Source: Ectobius pallidus (taxonomy: Eukaryota; Arthropoda; Insecta; Blattodea; Ectobiidae). From it: a stretch of DNA of 64,000 bases. The notes under the pieces were generated by a model. That model was not told where the DNA came from, did not search any database, and saw only the letters and a program-made list of their open reading frames with translations. The DNA is taken from assembly GCA_964059195.1 (NCBI GenBank), contig CAXKWD010000006.1, forward strand, positions 14,066,530 through 14,130,529, read 5' to 3'. Below are positions 34,384-43,937 of this stretch, piece by piece. A program made the position numbers and the translations under genes. How positions within the stretch are numbered: the stretch's first letter is position 1; every line of letters starts with the position of its first letter.

Positions 34384-34998
34384 ATGGCTACTTATGTTGA
34401 TCCGTATGCACAAATAAGAGCAGCTGAGCTAACCCAAGCTATTAGGAAGTTGAGGAAGGCGGATTTAGAGGCAGAATGTGATAGAGTAAAGTTACCGACC
34501 ACAGGTACAAGGGATGAGTTAAGACAACGCTTGTTAGATTATGCCCGTAAGAACCCTCAGTCATTTCAAGTGGTAATTACGGCTTTTGCTCTGAGTCAGG
34601 AAGTTTTGGAAGAAGATTTAGTTGAACATAATATAACGGTACCACAAGATTCATATGGAGATGTAGTGTATACATGGGTTAAGTTAATGCGTAGGAAGGC
34701 CATGGCGGTAGCTGATTCAGAAGAAGTTGTACCAGTAGTACCATCGTTTACAATTCAGTTAGAGCCACATAAACCAAATACTTTGGATCTGGTTCGTAAA
34801 TGGAACATTAAATTCAAACCTGGGGATAGTATTTACTTATTTTTGGAGAGATTGGAAGATATAAAACAAAGTTCTAAGTTACAGGGTGTAGAGTTATTGT
34901 CAGTATTACCCGAAATTTTACAAGATTCAGCTTTACTTTGGTACAGGAACAGATTAACAGATTGGCCTACATGGGAAGCTTTTTTTGAAAGAATTTAG
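34384..34998 (+). CDS. gag: Gag, N-terminal part with SAP-like domain
   Basis: Starts at ATG 34384 after a 437 bp leader. Residues ~18-54 (LTQAIRKLRKADLEAEC, then KLPTTGTRDELRQRLLDY) fit the helix-loop-helix pattern of a SAP nucleic-acid-binding domain. From ~130 onward (NTLDLVRKWNIKFKPGDSIY, LERLEDI, ALLWYRN, WPTWEAFF) it is a retrotransposon Gag/capsid domain. The frame stops at 34996-34998, shortly after a run of seven T (34980-34986). The rest of Gag continues in the +1 frame, so either a base has been gained in the T tract (mutation or assembly error) or the ribosome shifts frame here. Gag would form the particle that packages the element's RNA. The function follows from family membership; the break is seen directly. 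Confidence 0.85.
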   Translation: MATYVDPYAQIRAAELTQAIRKLRKADLEAECDRVKLPTTGTRDELRQRLLDYARKNPQSFQVVITAFALSQEVLEEDLVEHNITVPQDSYGDVVYTWVKLMRRKAMAVADSEEVVPVVPSFTIQLEPHKPNTLDLVRKWNIKFKPGDSIYLFLERLEDIKQSSKLQGVELLSVLPEILQDSALLWYRNRLTDWPTWEAFFERI

Positions 34999-35749
34999 AG
35001 AATATTATTTGCCTATTGATGAGGAAGATTCGCTTTTGGATGAGATTAGACAGAGAACGCAAGGTCCCAAAGAATCGATTTTTGATTATGTTAATGCTAT
35101 TCAAACGTTAATGAGGAGGCTGAGTACTCCAATGAGTCCTCAACAAATGATGAAGACTGTTATCAAAAATTTGCGTCCTGATGTAAAATTGTACCTTAGA
35201 CCTGCAGAGATTCAAACTATAACAGATTTAATACGTGTAGGTAGACAGTATGAACAAATATTGTTAGATTCTGAGAGATATATTCCTCCTCCAACGCAGG
35301 TTAGAGCTACAATTAAAGAAACGGCTTATAAACCTCAGAGACAAGTTGTTATACCTTCAGTTCATACAGCGCTAGGAATTCAGGGAAAACAGGAACTTCC
35401 ATCGTCCGAGTTACAAAAGAAACCCCATGTTAGTTTTTCTGCAAAGACGTGGGATAAGGAACGGAATTCAAGTCCTGTAAATGATTCTAGAATGGTTAAA
35501 GTAATAGAAAATAAAGAAAGACAGGATGAGTCGAGGGATAATGGTAAAAACACCACTTTGCGTTTTTCAAATAATCAGCGATGTTGGAATTGTGATAAAA
35601 CAGGACATAGGCAGTTCGAGTGTAAAGCACCTCGTAGAGTTACTCCACGCGCTACGATTAAATGTTATAATTGTAATAAGCTTGGACATAGGTCTATTGA
35701 TTGTAGGATGCCCCAAGAAAGAAAAGTTAGGCCTACAAATTCCTTATGA
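34988..35749 (+). CDS. gag: Gag, C-terminal part with two zinc knuckles
   Basis: Continues the capsid domain in the next frame (EFREYYLPIDEED, IFDYVNAIQTLMRRL) with no ATG of its own near the junction. Two CCHC zinc knuckles follow at residues ~200-213 and ~227-240 counted from 34985 (CWNCDKTGHRQFEC and CYNCNKLGHRSIDC, both C-x2-C-x4-H-x4-C), the usual nucleocapsid RNA-binding signature. It ends at a TGA (35747-35749) that lies in the same frame as pol and is followed directly by CAATTA. The linker between capsid and knuckles is basic and polar, as expected for a nucleocapsid. Confidence 0.85.
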   Translation, partial: KEFREYYLPIDEEDSLLDEIRQRTQGPKESIFDYVNAIQTLMRRLSTPMSPQQMMKTVIKNLRPDVKLYLRPAEIQTITDLIRVGRQYEQILLDSERYIPPPTQVRATIKETAYKPQRQVVIPSVHTALGIQGKQELPSSELQKKPHVSFSAKTWDKERNSSPVNDSRMVKVIENKERQDESRDNGKNTTLRFSNNQRCWNCDKTGHRQFECKAPRRVTPRATIKCYNCNKLGHRSIDCRMPQERKVRPTNSL

Positions 35750-35755
35750 CAATTA
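35747..35755 (+). promoter_or_regulatory. Probable stop-codon readthrough signal between gag and pol
   Basis: TGA CAA TTA. The stop is followed by CAR-YYA, the leaky-stop context first known from tobacco mosaic virus (there with TAG). Gag upstream and Pol downstream share this frame, and the codons between the TGA and the first Pol ATG (35777) are all sense. Occasional readthrough would give a Gag-Pol fusion. Experimental activity is not known. Confidence 0.65.
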
Positions 35756-38700
35756 ACTAAAAATCAGGCTTGTGTGATGTTAAATATAAATCCTACAGAT
35801 TTAGTTAATGGAGATAGATGTTTTGTTGAAATTTTGCTGGAGGATATTACATTTATTGCTTTAATAGATTCCGGTTCAGATAAAACTTATGTGGGAGAGA
35901 AGGGTGATTTTTTGTGTAAAATGTTAGATTTAGCAGTAGAAGAATCTGAAGTTAGGGTGGTGCAACTAGCAGATAAAACTTATAGTTCTATAACAGGAGA
36001 GAGAACTTTTGAGATGAAATTGCAGGACAGGATCTTTCAGATAAAATGTAAAATTATGCCAAATTTAGCAGTAGATATGATTCTGGGCATGGACGTTTTG
36101 AAACAAATTGGGTTAGTAGTAGATTTGCAAGATGGGACTTGGTATTTCAAAGATGAACCAGCAAAAATTTTTCAATTTGTTAAGGCTATAGATTTAAAAG
36201 AAGAAGATCAACTACATAATATTCTTACTTTACCTACACCTCAGGAAAGGGACAGATTGAATATGTTTTTGGAAAATCAGTTACAGAAATTTGATCAGTG
36301 TACTGGACTTACAGACTCGATTTCTCATGTTATTGATACAGGCGATGCAAAACCTATAAAACAAAGATATTATCCAGTATCACCCATTTTGGAAAAAGTT
36401 ATACACGCGGAAATAGATAAAATGTTATTGGAAAAAGTTATAGAGCCTTCAAATTCACCTTGGTCGTCTCCGGTAGTTATGGTAAAGAAACCAGATAGAA
36501 CATGGAGGTTCTGCGTAGATTTCAGAAAAGTAAACAATTGTACTAAAAGAGATAGTTATCCTTTGCCATACATTGAACATGTGTTGAGTAAATTACGACA
36601 TGCTAGGTATATCAGTACAATAGATTTGAAAAATGGGTATTGGCAAGTTCCATTAGATGAAGCAAGTAAAGAAAAAACAGCATTTACCGTACCTGGTAGA
36701 GGATTGTATCAGTTTCGAGTTATGCCTTTTGGAATCCATAACGCACCAGCCTCGTTTCAAAGATTAGTTGATACTATATTAAGAGAAGAGATAGGAGAGA
36801 AATGCTTTTGTTATTTGGATGATATAGTACTTATTAGCGAGACATTTGAAGAACATTTGTCCTTGTTAGAAAAAGTCTTAGAGAAATTAAGAAAAGCTAA
36901 CCTGAAAATTAATAGGGAAAAATCAAAATTTTGTAGAAGTGAATTAAAATATTTGGGTCATATCATTACTCCATTAGGAATTGCTGTAGATTCAGATAAA
37001 ATCTCGTGTATCCTTGAGTATCCAGCCCCTACAAAAGTCAAGGAAGTACGAGCATTTTTAGGATTGGCATCTTGGTACCGACGATTCATTCCATTTTTTT
37101 CTGAAGTTGTAAAGCCCCTCACTGCACTTCTGAAAAAGAATCAGAAATGGCGTTGGACTAAGGAATGTCAGGAATCTTTTGATGAATTGAAATCGAAATT
37201 ATCTAGTAGTCCTATATTAACTTGTCCAGATTATACTAAACCCCTAGTGTTACAGACCGACGCTAGTTTTTCAGGACTAGGAGCAGCATTAATTCAGACA
37301 GGAGAGGAAGGAGAGGAAAAAGTAATAGCTTATGCTAGTAGAACTTTAACGGTAGGTGAGCAAAAGTGGGCAATAGTTGAGAAGGAATTGTTAGCTATAT
37401 TGTGGGCAGTTCAAAAGTTTCGTCCTTATTTGGAAGGTTATCATTTTAAAGTATATACTGATCATTTTGCTCTGAAATGGTTAAATACATTACAGAATCC
37501 GACCGGACGATTAGCTAGGTGGAGTTTATTGCTCCAGGAGTATGATTTTGAAGTAATACATAGGCCTGGTAGATTACAAAAAGTTCCGGATGCTTTATCT
37601 AGAATACACGAAGGGAAAGTTCAAGAGAAAACGGTAGAGGAAGAATTTTGCCTCTTGTTGACTGATAACTCTGAAGTAGTGGAATGGGAAAATATACAAG
37701 ATGCTTGGTATATTAAGCGGAAGGAGCAAGTACAAAGTAAACCTAAATTTTGGCCAGATTGGAAGGTCGTAGATGAGAAGTTGTACCATTTAAGATTAGA
37801 TCAGTTAGAACAAACTTTAGAGGGAACAGTGAATAGGTGGAAATTAGTTATTCCGCAAGATTATAGGATTAAAGTATTACAGGAATGTCATGATGCACCT
37901 ACTGCAGGACATATGGGAATAGCTAAAACTTTCTTTAGGATAGCAAACAAGTATTATTGGCCGGGAATGTTTAGAGATGTTGCTAAGTATGTTACTGCTT
38001 GTGAAATATGTCAGAGACAGAAAGTGTTACAGACGGCTCAAGCAGGACCAATGCATTTTTACCAGAAAGAGAAACCTTGGATGACTGTAGCTACTGATTT
38101 GTTGGGACCTTACCCACGTTCCAAAAAAGGGAACCGATACATTGTAGTATTTCAGGACACCTTTACCAAATATGTAGAATGTAAAGCGTTAAGGAAAGCA
38201 ACCAGTAGAGCAGTTACGGAAGCATTTTATGAATTGATTATCCTTAAATGGGGAATTCCGGGATATTTGCTGATGGATAATGGACCGCAATATACTAGTA
38301 AATTAATGCGAGAGATAGCTAAAGCTTTTAATATAACTCCTTGTTATTTACCTGTATATTCGCCACAAGGAAATCCAGTAGAAAGAGTCAATAGAGTATT
38401 GAAAACAATGATTTCTAGTTATATTCAAAAGGATCAAACAGTTTGGGATGTGTATTTGAGAGAATTTAATTTTGCTATAAATACGGCTAAGCATAGTTCC
38501 ACTGGATGCACTCCTTATATGCTAAATTATGGGAAGGAGCCTGAAATTATCAGTAGGATTGAAAAGGTGGAAAACCAACCGATTCATAAAGAAATTCCAA
38601 AAATTTGGGTGGAGAGACTCAATAAATTGAAAACGGTACGTTTAATGGTTAGACATAACTTAGAAACCGCCTATAAGAATTCGAGTCATTATTATAATCT

Positions 38701-38926
38701 TCGGAGGAGAGAGATGAGATTTCGTCCAGGAGATCTAGTGTTAAGAAGAAACTTTAAATTAAGTGATGCCTCACAAGCTTATACAGCAGGTTTAAGTGCA
38801 AAGTTTGTCGGGCCCTATATTATAAAGAAAAAGTTCAGTGAAAATAGCTACGAACTGACAAACCGTTTTGGTAAAAAGTTGGGAAAGTGGCACGTCAAAG
38901 ACTTGAAACCCTTTGTTCCTGGATAA
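35750..38926 (+). CDS. pol: Pol polyprotein: protease, reverse transcriptase, RNase H, integrase
   Basis: The open frame runs from just after the gag TGA to the stop at 38924-38926; residues are numbered from 35774. Protease: active site IDSGSD (D32) and ILGMD (103-107). Reverse transcriptase: TIDLKNGYW (D284), MPFGIHNAPASFQ and YLDD (347-350, DNA 36812-36823). RNase H: QTDAS (D496), EKELLAI (536-542) and YTDH (D563), closing PDALSR. Integrase: zinc-binding H706, H713, C743, C746; catalytic D775 (ATDLLG), D835 (MDNGPQ) and E870 (PVERVNR), giving 34 rather than 35 residues between the last two; then a GPY/F-like module (KFVGPY, 1010-1015). All catalytic residues are present and the frame is unbroken. 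The first ATG is 35777; expression by readthrough from gag is more likely than independent initiation. It acts in the virus-like particle and nucleus to copy and insert the element. Confidence 0.95.
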   Translation, partial: QLTKNQACVMLNINPTDLVNGDRCFVEILLEDITFIALIDSGSDKTYVGEKGDFLCKMLDLAVEESEVRVVQLADKTYSSITGERTFEMKLQDRIFQIKCKIMPNLAVDMILGMDVLKQIGLVVDLQDGTWYFKDEPAKIFQFVKAIDLKEEDQLHNILTLPTPQERDRLNMFLENQLQKFDQCTGLTDSISHVIDTGDAKPIKQRYYPVSPILEKVIHAEIDKMLLEKVIEPSNSPWSSPVVMVKKPDRTWRFCVDFRKVNNCTKRDSYPLPYIEHVLSKLRHARYISTIDLKNGYWQVPLDEASKEKTAFTVPGRGLYQFRVMPFGIHNAPASFQRLVDTILREEIGEKCFCYLDDIVLISETFEEHLSLLEKVLEKLRKANLKINREKSKFCRSELKYLGHIITPLGIAVDSDKISCILEYPAPTKVKEVRAFLGLASWYRRFIPFFSEVVKPLTALLKKNQKWRWTKECQESFDELKSKLSSSPILTCPDYTKPLVLQTDASFSGLGAALIQTGEEGEEKVIAYASRTLTVGEQKWAIVEKELLAILWAVQKFRPYLEGYHFKVYTDHFALKWLNTLQNPTGRLARWSLLLQEYDFEVIHRPGRLQKVPDALSRIHEGKVQEKTVEEEFCLLLTDNSEVVEWENIQDAWYIKRKEQVQSKPKFWPDWKVVDEKLYHLRLDQLEQTLEGTVNRWKLVIPQDYRIKVLQECHDAPTAGHMGIAKTFFRIANKYYWPGMFRDVAKYVTACEICQRQKVLQTAQAGPMHFYQKEKPWMTVATDLLGPYPRSKKGNRYIVVFQDTFTKYVECKALRKATSRAVTEAFYELIILKWGIPGYLLMDNGPQYTSKLMREIAKAFNITPCYLPVYSPQGNPVERVNRVLKTMISSYIQKDQTVWDVYLREFNFAINTAKHSSTGCTPYMLNYGKEPEIISRIEKVENQPIHKEIPKIWVERLNKLKTVRLMVRHNLETAYKNSSHYYNLRRREMRFRPGDLVLRRNFKLSDASQAYTAGLSAKFVGPYIIKKKFSENSYELTNRFGKKLGKWHVKDLKPFVPG

Positions 38927-39038
38927 ACATTCTTTAAGGCTGGTAAAAGAGACACGCACAAAAAAAAAAAAAAAAAAAAAAAAATGAATGTGACCTGTGT
39001 CAACATTATTTTTTTTTTTATGGTGAGTGAGGGAAGAA
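38927..39038 (+). other. Short pol-LTR spacer with poly(A) run and polypurine tract
   Basis: A run of A (about 38959-38984) is followed by a T run and, immediately before the 3' LTR, by the purine stretch GAGTGAGGGAAGAA (39025-39038), the expected primer for plus-strand DNA synthesis. There is no room for env. Confidence 0.8.
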
Positions 39039-42000
39039 TGTAACGACGCAAATAGCGACGTGCATAATCAACGATAGGAGACCATTCCTAAACAAAGGAA
39101 GGGTTGGGGGACCGCAACTAATCGATATTGAACATTTTTATGATTATCGATACTGCCCTGAATTTTATTTGAATTACAGAAAAGGAGAGGTGCGCATGCG
39201 TCGACGGTGAATCGACGAGGGAGACGTGCGGAACCTGAAAGACGGTTAGTAGTACGTGCCTGACCACGAGACAGAGAAGTCGAAAAGGCAGAAGGGAGAA
39301 GACGAGATTGGGATGGGTAACAGCGGTAGAGGCGTTCTGGCATAATGGTGTGTCAGACTTTCATCAAAAGGAAATTCTGGTTGTGAACTTCCTTGACACG
39401 GCTATATGGAGATAGTCATTAATCAGAAGAATACACCAAGTCGGCCAGTACGAGACACCGCTACAGCGAACATCAGCTGTGAGAGTGAGTCGTGACTGCT
39501 CGCTCTGAATAAGAGCAGATATGGACATCAGGAAGTAATGGAAGACAACTCAGGATCGGAGGATAAGTTGGACATCACTGGTTGAGTATAGTCGTCTAGA
39601 CTTTTTTTTCCTTATTGTTTGGGGAGTGAGAAAATTGAGATATCCTTTTTTTTTAAGGATGGTTTCTAAGTCATGTATGGCGATTAGACACCGTATGGAA
39701 TAATAGAATAGAATAGAATAGAAACCTAGAAGTGAGAATTCTAGAAGTAAAGTGATGAAATCCAGTAATCCAACTATTTTCTATTTCTGGTCTAAATTAA
39801 ATATAAAAGAGCAGTCTAGAGCCTAACAACTGAATGCCAAAGATATATCTCTTCACTTTAAGTTTTTTTGGGTAATTGTCCCACGAATGAATACATAGCT
39901 AGGGGCAATTGGTGATGCTCATATAAACTTTGTTATTTTTGAGACAGGACGCGAGGGGAGTAAGGAAGAAAGGTAATTAAGGGGCATGCTTAGTACTTCT
40001 TACGAGGGCCTCTCCCTCTTGGGTTTCTTTCAGGTGACGGGTGACTATCTATAAATAGATTTCATGCTGGCCTGTAATGTTAAGTTATGTTTTTTTTATA
40101 GAGATTTATCTACAAGCGAAGGTGTATGGAATATGGTAGAGGGGGATAAGAAGTGGAAAGATTGAAGGGCAAAAGAAGGCCTACGAGTGGTAGTGCATTA
40201 GGTGTGTACCATTGGAAAATTTACATGTTAGGGTAGAAGTAGAAGTCACTAAAGGGGTTATAGAGAAGCTTACTAATCTGGGCGTGAATTAGTTTCAGTT
40301 AGAATTCTAGGGAATTTAGAGACAAAAGAAGATTGGGTGCCCATGCTAAAGAGTAGTAACGTAAGAAGTAGGAAAACTAGAATAACCACCGAGTGAATTA
40401 AATCAATGGTATAAGCTGAAGGGAACTCTACTTAAAGAAAGAAAGGGGTTAAAAGATAATAGCTGATGACTGGTCAGGTTAGAAAGAGGAGAGTGAGTTG
40501 AAAGATAACAACAAATGATTGGTTAGGTTAGAAAGAGGAGAATAGGAAATTGCGAGTAGTGTACTGATGATAAGTAGTTTATTAGCAAGTACTAGAGATT
40601 GTAAGGGTGAGGTGAGGGAACGCCGGAAGTATCCCGAATCAAACAGATAAAATCTGGTAGTAGGCAAGGCCTATACCAGTAACATATAAAGAAAAGAAAT
40701 TTATGAGAGATTGTGAAAGCCATCGATGTTGGAGGCGAACAACGGCCCCACGTGCCTCTAGGAGAGAGTGTCAGGGACCTCTGACGTCGATTTACAAAAT
40801 TGTATTTTTGTTTGCGGCCCATTAATATTTTCCCGGTTGCAGGAGAGGAGTCAGATTGTTTGTAACTCAAGATCTAGACGTCGCTCCTGTATCGGTGGTC
40901 TATCGCCACAGTCACTCTGTGGGTATAGGCCTAAACTTCTATTTCTTTCTTCATGAGACTGTCTTTTCTATTTATCTTTAAATACAATTCTTCATGGACT
41001 AAGCTGACAAATAGACTAATGTAGGAGACATAGGTGGGATTATTGAGTGTAATCTGTAGAGTAAGGACTGGATTATGAATTGAAAACCTTTATTTATTCA
41101 AGAAAAAAAAAACACCCAGTATAATATATATATTGAACTATCCTGAAGTTGCAAATGTAAATGACTACACAAGTCAGTAGTAAATTAGAAGAAGACGTTC
41201 TAGTAGATACCTGAAAAAAAAAGAAAGAAAATTAAAGTAATTAATTAAGGATTTGTTATTGTTGAACAGAGAACGTACTTATATAGTTAAAATTGGGTAT
41301 ACTAACCTTGAATAATCAAATATTATCCTACCAATAAAAGTGTTGAATGGTTAATGTAGTGTAAATGTAATTTATTGTATATAAGATTGTTATTGTTGAA
41401 AAAAAAGAAAGAAAATAATATATTAAATAAATTATGGTTATTGTTATGCAAAGTAAATTAACGTGAAGTTCAGATTTTTGACCCTTATCCTTGTAATGGT
41501 TTGAGAGTAGCTGGTTTTTGTGCTAAGTTACATACTTTGGTAGTGAGTATTGAAAAAAGGAGAAAAAGAAGAAGCAGAAAAAAAAAAACGAAAGGTAAAT
41601 CCGAACCCAATTCCCGTCTCCACTGTTAATTTAAAAGCTAGTCGAGGGGCATGTAGGTACATAGCCTGTGTATCTATAATTTAATTTGTGTCTGGGCTGA
41701 TACATAACAAAAAGAAAAGAGGAAGCGTATTGATGATGGCGCCCGTTAATATAAATTTTCATCAATATTATCAAGACTGGGTAAATTGTTAAAAGAAAGA
41801 GAAAGTAGACTGAGAGTAGGAAATTTGCAATCACCCGGTGACAGAGGTAGTTGTACTGAGTGTTGGAATGTGGACTATGCAGGCAGTGTTATGATGACAC
41901 GACAGGTGCATGAGTGACCTTGTTTTGTAGGAGTTCAGTAAACTTATATACTACGATTGAGAATAATCACATATTAGTCGTCACAGATTTTGGCGAAGAA

Positions 42001-42067
42001 TTTTGGCGAAGATTTAATCCAAGAAGTTAAGGAACTTTATAGCATAAAGTAAGAAAAGCCCGTCACA
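39039..42067 (+). repeat. 3' LTR of the gypsy element
   Basis: Same sequence as 30918-33946 at a constant offset of 8,121 bases from first to last base, so there are no net indels. I saw no substitutions in the parts compared. It ends GTCACA, followed by the ATCT target duplication and the interrupted host element. Confidence 0.95.
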
Positions 42068-42483
42068 ATCTACAATCATTAATTTAACATTAATAGTTTT
42101 TTAAATTTATATTTTAACGAAAAAGAAAATCTTAAAAAAATATTTTTAAAAATTACTTACATTCTAGATATTCCAAGATTGTAGATGTTGTTATTCATAT
42201 ATTTGCAGATGGATAGAAAATAGAATTACTAAAACGTGTTTGCCATTTGTGGAAATTGTCACGGAAACGGAAACGTGGCTTCCATTTTGTAACGGTAACT
42301 ACCCATAGCTGTAACAGTTTGATTAATTTTGAAAATAGTATGCTTTTGTCGAAGTAGTCAATGAAAAGAAGCCTATGTCAGATTGCAAGAGTGTAGAGAA
42401 ATTCATTGCTGAGGGGAAAAAATAATGAAATTCGCCTATTTCTCACCTATGAATTTAACCGAAAGCTGTATGTCCCCCCTTAA

Positions 42484-42751
42484 GGGAATTATGCTCTATT
42501 TTCGAAGGTTTAGAATTCTCGGTGGCACCACAGTATAAGTATTAATAAGTATACTTGGAGGGAACTAACTTGTATCCTGTAGTCTAGGTTATGTCGCCAA
42601 ACCATATAATTTAGGTACCCTTCTCAATCACGGTAATTGCCATGTCTGCTCCATGGCTTCTACCTAAATACAACGCTGTTCATTGTTCTAACTAAACAAG
42701 TTGAGTAGACTGCTTGGACATTTCCGTGCATTGGATTCTTTTACGTTAGAT
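42484..42751. other. Unassigned spacer between two elements
   Basis: Nothing recognised other than the flanking CGTTAGAT that belongs to the next element's target duplication. Confidence 0.4.
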
Positions 42752-43070
42752 CAGTGATCGGGGGCCGCATACGGACCGTGACTTAATATTTGGCGGCCCG
42801 CAAACAAATACTAATATTAACTATTTAGTGACAAAGAAACATTGTCAGGTCTCACATTGAATTCAAGAATATTACTGTGCTTTGTGTCATTTATTAATCA
42901 TTAACATTGCAAAGTGGAAGACAACATATAAAACACATACAGTATGTAAAATGTTAAGGAATCCTGCGCAAGTTTCATGTTATTAACAAAATTAATAAAT
43001 CAATGCGGCCCGCTAGTCTTTTAAGAAAATGAAAATGGTCCTTTAGTTAAAAGGAAGGTTGAAGACACTG
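42752..43070. mobile_element. Non-autonomous hAT-like element, 319 bp
   Basis: Left end CAGTGATCGGGGGCC, right end read inward CAGTGTCTTCAACCTT, the CAGTG start common in hAT elements. It is flanked by CGTTAGAT (42744-42751) and GGTTAGAT (43071-43078), seven of eight bases identical. GCGGCCCGC-type words occur near both ends. Confidence 0.65.
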
Positions 43071-43084
43071 GGTTAGATTATTGC

Positions 43085-43310
43085 TTGCTTACTTACTCAA
43101 TGGCAATAGACAATTCCTAAGAAAGTTAAAGGAATATCATCTATTTTATGGAACCCGAAGGTTCATTGCCGCGCTTACCTGAGCCCGCCATTCAACCCTA
43201 TTCTGTGCTAACTCCATCCAACCATCCCCCTCAAATCCTGCTCCTCTTAAATCTATCCTAATATTGTCCTGCCACCTACGTCTAGGTCTTCCAAATGGTC
43301 TTTTCCCTAT
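43085..43310 (-). pseudogene. Non-LTR retrotransposon 3' end, second copy
   Basis: Antisense copy matching 7280-7500 (words ACTCAATGGCAATAGACAAT, TTCTGTGCTAACTCCATCCA, ATCCTAATATTGTCCT, CCACCTACGTCTAGGTCTT). It encodes only the extreme C-terminus of the reverse-transcriptase polyprotein, then breaks off at about 43310. Confidence 0.8.
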
Positions 43311-43937
43311 CGTAAGTTAAATTTCCAGGTGGGCAGCTGTTTAAAAATATCGTCGTATAACAATACTGTCTAACTATTAAATCCACTTTGAATTTTTTTG
43401 TTTTTTGTTTGTTCATTTTTGATTAATAAGATACTGAACCGCCGATCGTCTTTTTCTAAACAGAAGCGTATGCTTTTATAATTCAGATTTTGAATAGGGA
43501 CTTTTTTAAGATGTAAAATAACGTGTTAGGGGTCATGATAGATGGAACTTGAGGTTTCTTTTGTTTGTGTTTTTATGTACTGCCGCGCTGACACATGAGT
43601 GAAATCCTGAGTTGTAATTTAGTTTCGGAATCCGTTGTAATTTCCGAGTCGTCGAGCTCTTCTCTCCCTCCCTCTCTCTCTCTCCCTCTCTCTCTCCCTC
43701 TCCCTCCCTTTCTCTCGACCCACTCACTCCTCGTCCTCTTGACGTGGAGGCGCCGAATCGGAGGTGAAGCAGTGAATGCGTTTAGTTTGCACAGTAATCA
43801 AAGGCAAAATATTGATGTAAAATAGACACATGTCCACCACTCTTACAACCAAGGCGAGACATAAGCATTTTGTTAGCTATTTTGAATAGACTGAACTGAA
43901 ACATTCTCAAAGTTGCTCAAGTATGATCTACGAAGAC
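43311..43937. other. Unassigned stretch with a (CT)n-rich tract
   Basis: A CT/CCCT simple repeat occupies about 43660-43719. The open frames across it on both strands (Ser/Leu/Pro or Arg/Glu rich) come from the repeat. Confidence 0.6.

Larger units (their letters stand above)
30918..42067 (+). mobile_element. Ty3/gypsy LTR retrotransposon, complete, 11,150 bp
   Basis: Two 3,029 bp LTRs (30918-33946 and 39039-42067) bracket a leader, gag, pol and a polypurine tract. The 4 bp target duplication ATCT lies at 30914-30917 and 42068-42071. The domain order in Pol is protease, reverse transcriptase, RNase H, integrase, as in Ty3/gypsy. Only 112 bp separate the pol stop from the 3' LTR, so there is no env. 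The LTRs look identical at every place compared and have no net length difference, which points to a very recent insertion. One gag frame break (34980-34987) may disable this copy. Confidence 0.95.
30612..42479. mobile_element. Long-TIR DNA element with TTAA target duplications, split by a gypsy insertion
   Basis: The left arm from 30612 (GGGGGGGCATACAGCTTTCG) and the right arm ending 42479 (read inward GGGGGGACATACAGCTTTCG) are inverted repeats traceable for about 250-300 bp (shared words TTCATAGGTGAGAAATAGG, TCTTGCAATCTGAC, GCATACTATTTTCAA, AATTAATCAAACTGTTACAG, CGTTACAAAATGG). TTAA flanks both sides (30608-30611 and 42480-42483), as in piggyBac-like elements. Without the 11,150 bp retrotransposon and one ATCT copy the element would be about 0.7 kb. 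No transposase is seen, so it is non-autonomous. Confidence 0.8.

Noticed and set aside
35700..35780. A -1 frameshift between gag and pol
   Set aside because: Gag (C-terminal part) and Pol are in the same frame; the only barrier is the TGA at 35747.
38927..39038. Possible env gene after pol
   Set aside because: Only 112 bp lie between the pol stop and the 3' LTR, and they hold an A run and the polypurine tract.
43533..43825. Open frames on both strands rich in Ser/Leu or Arg/Glu
   Set aside because: They are translations of the CT/GA simple repeat at 43660-43719.
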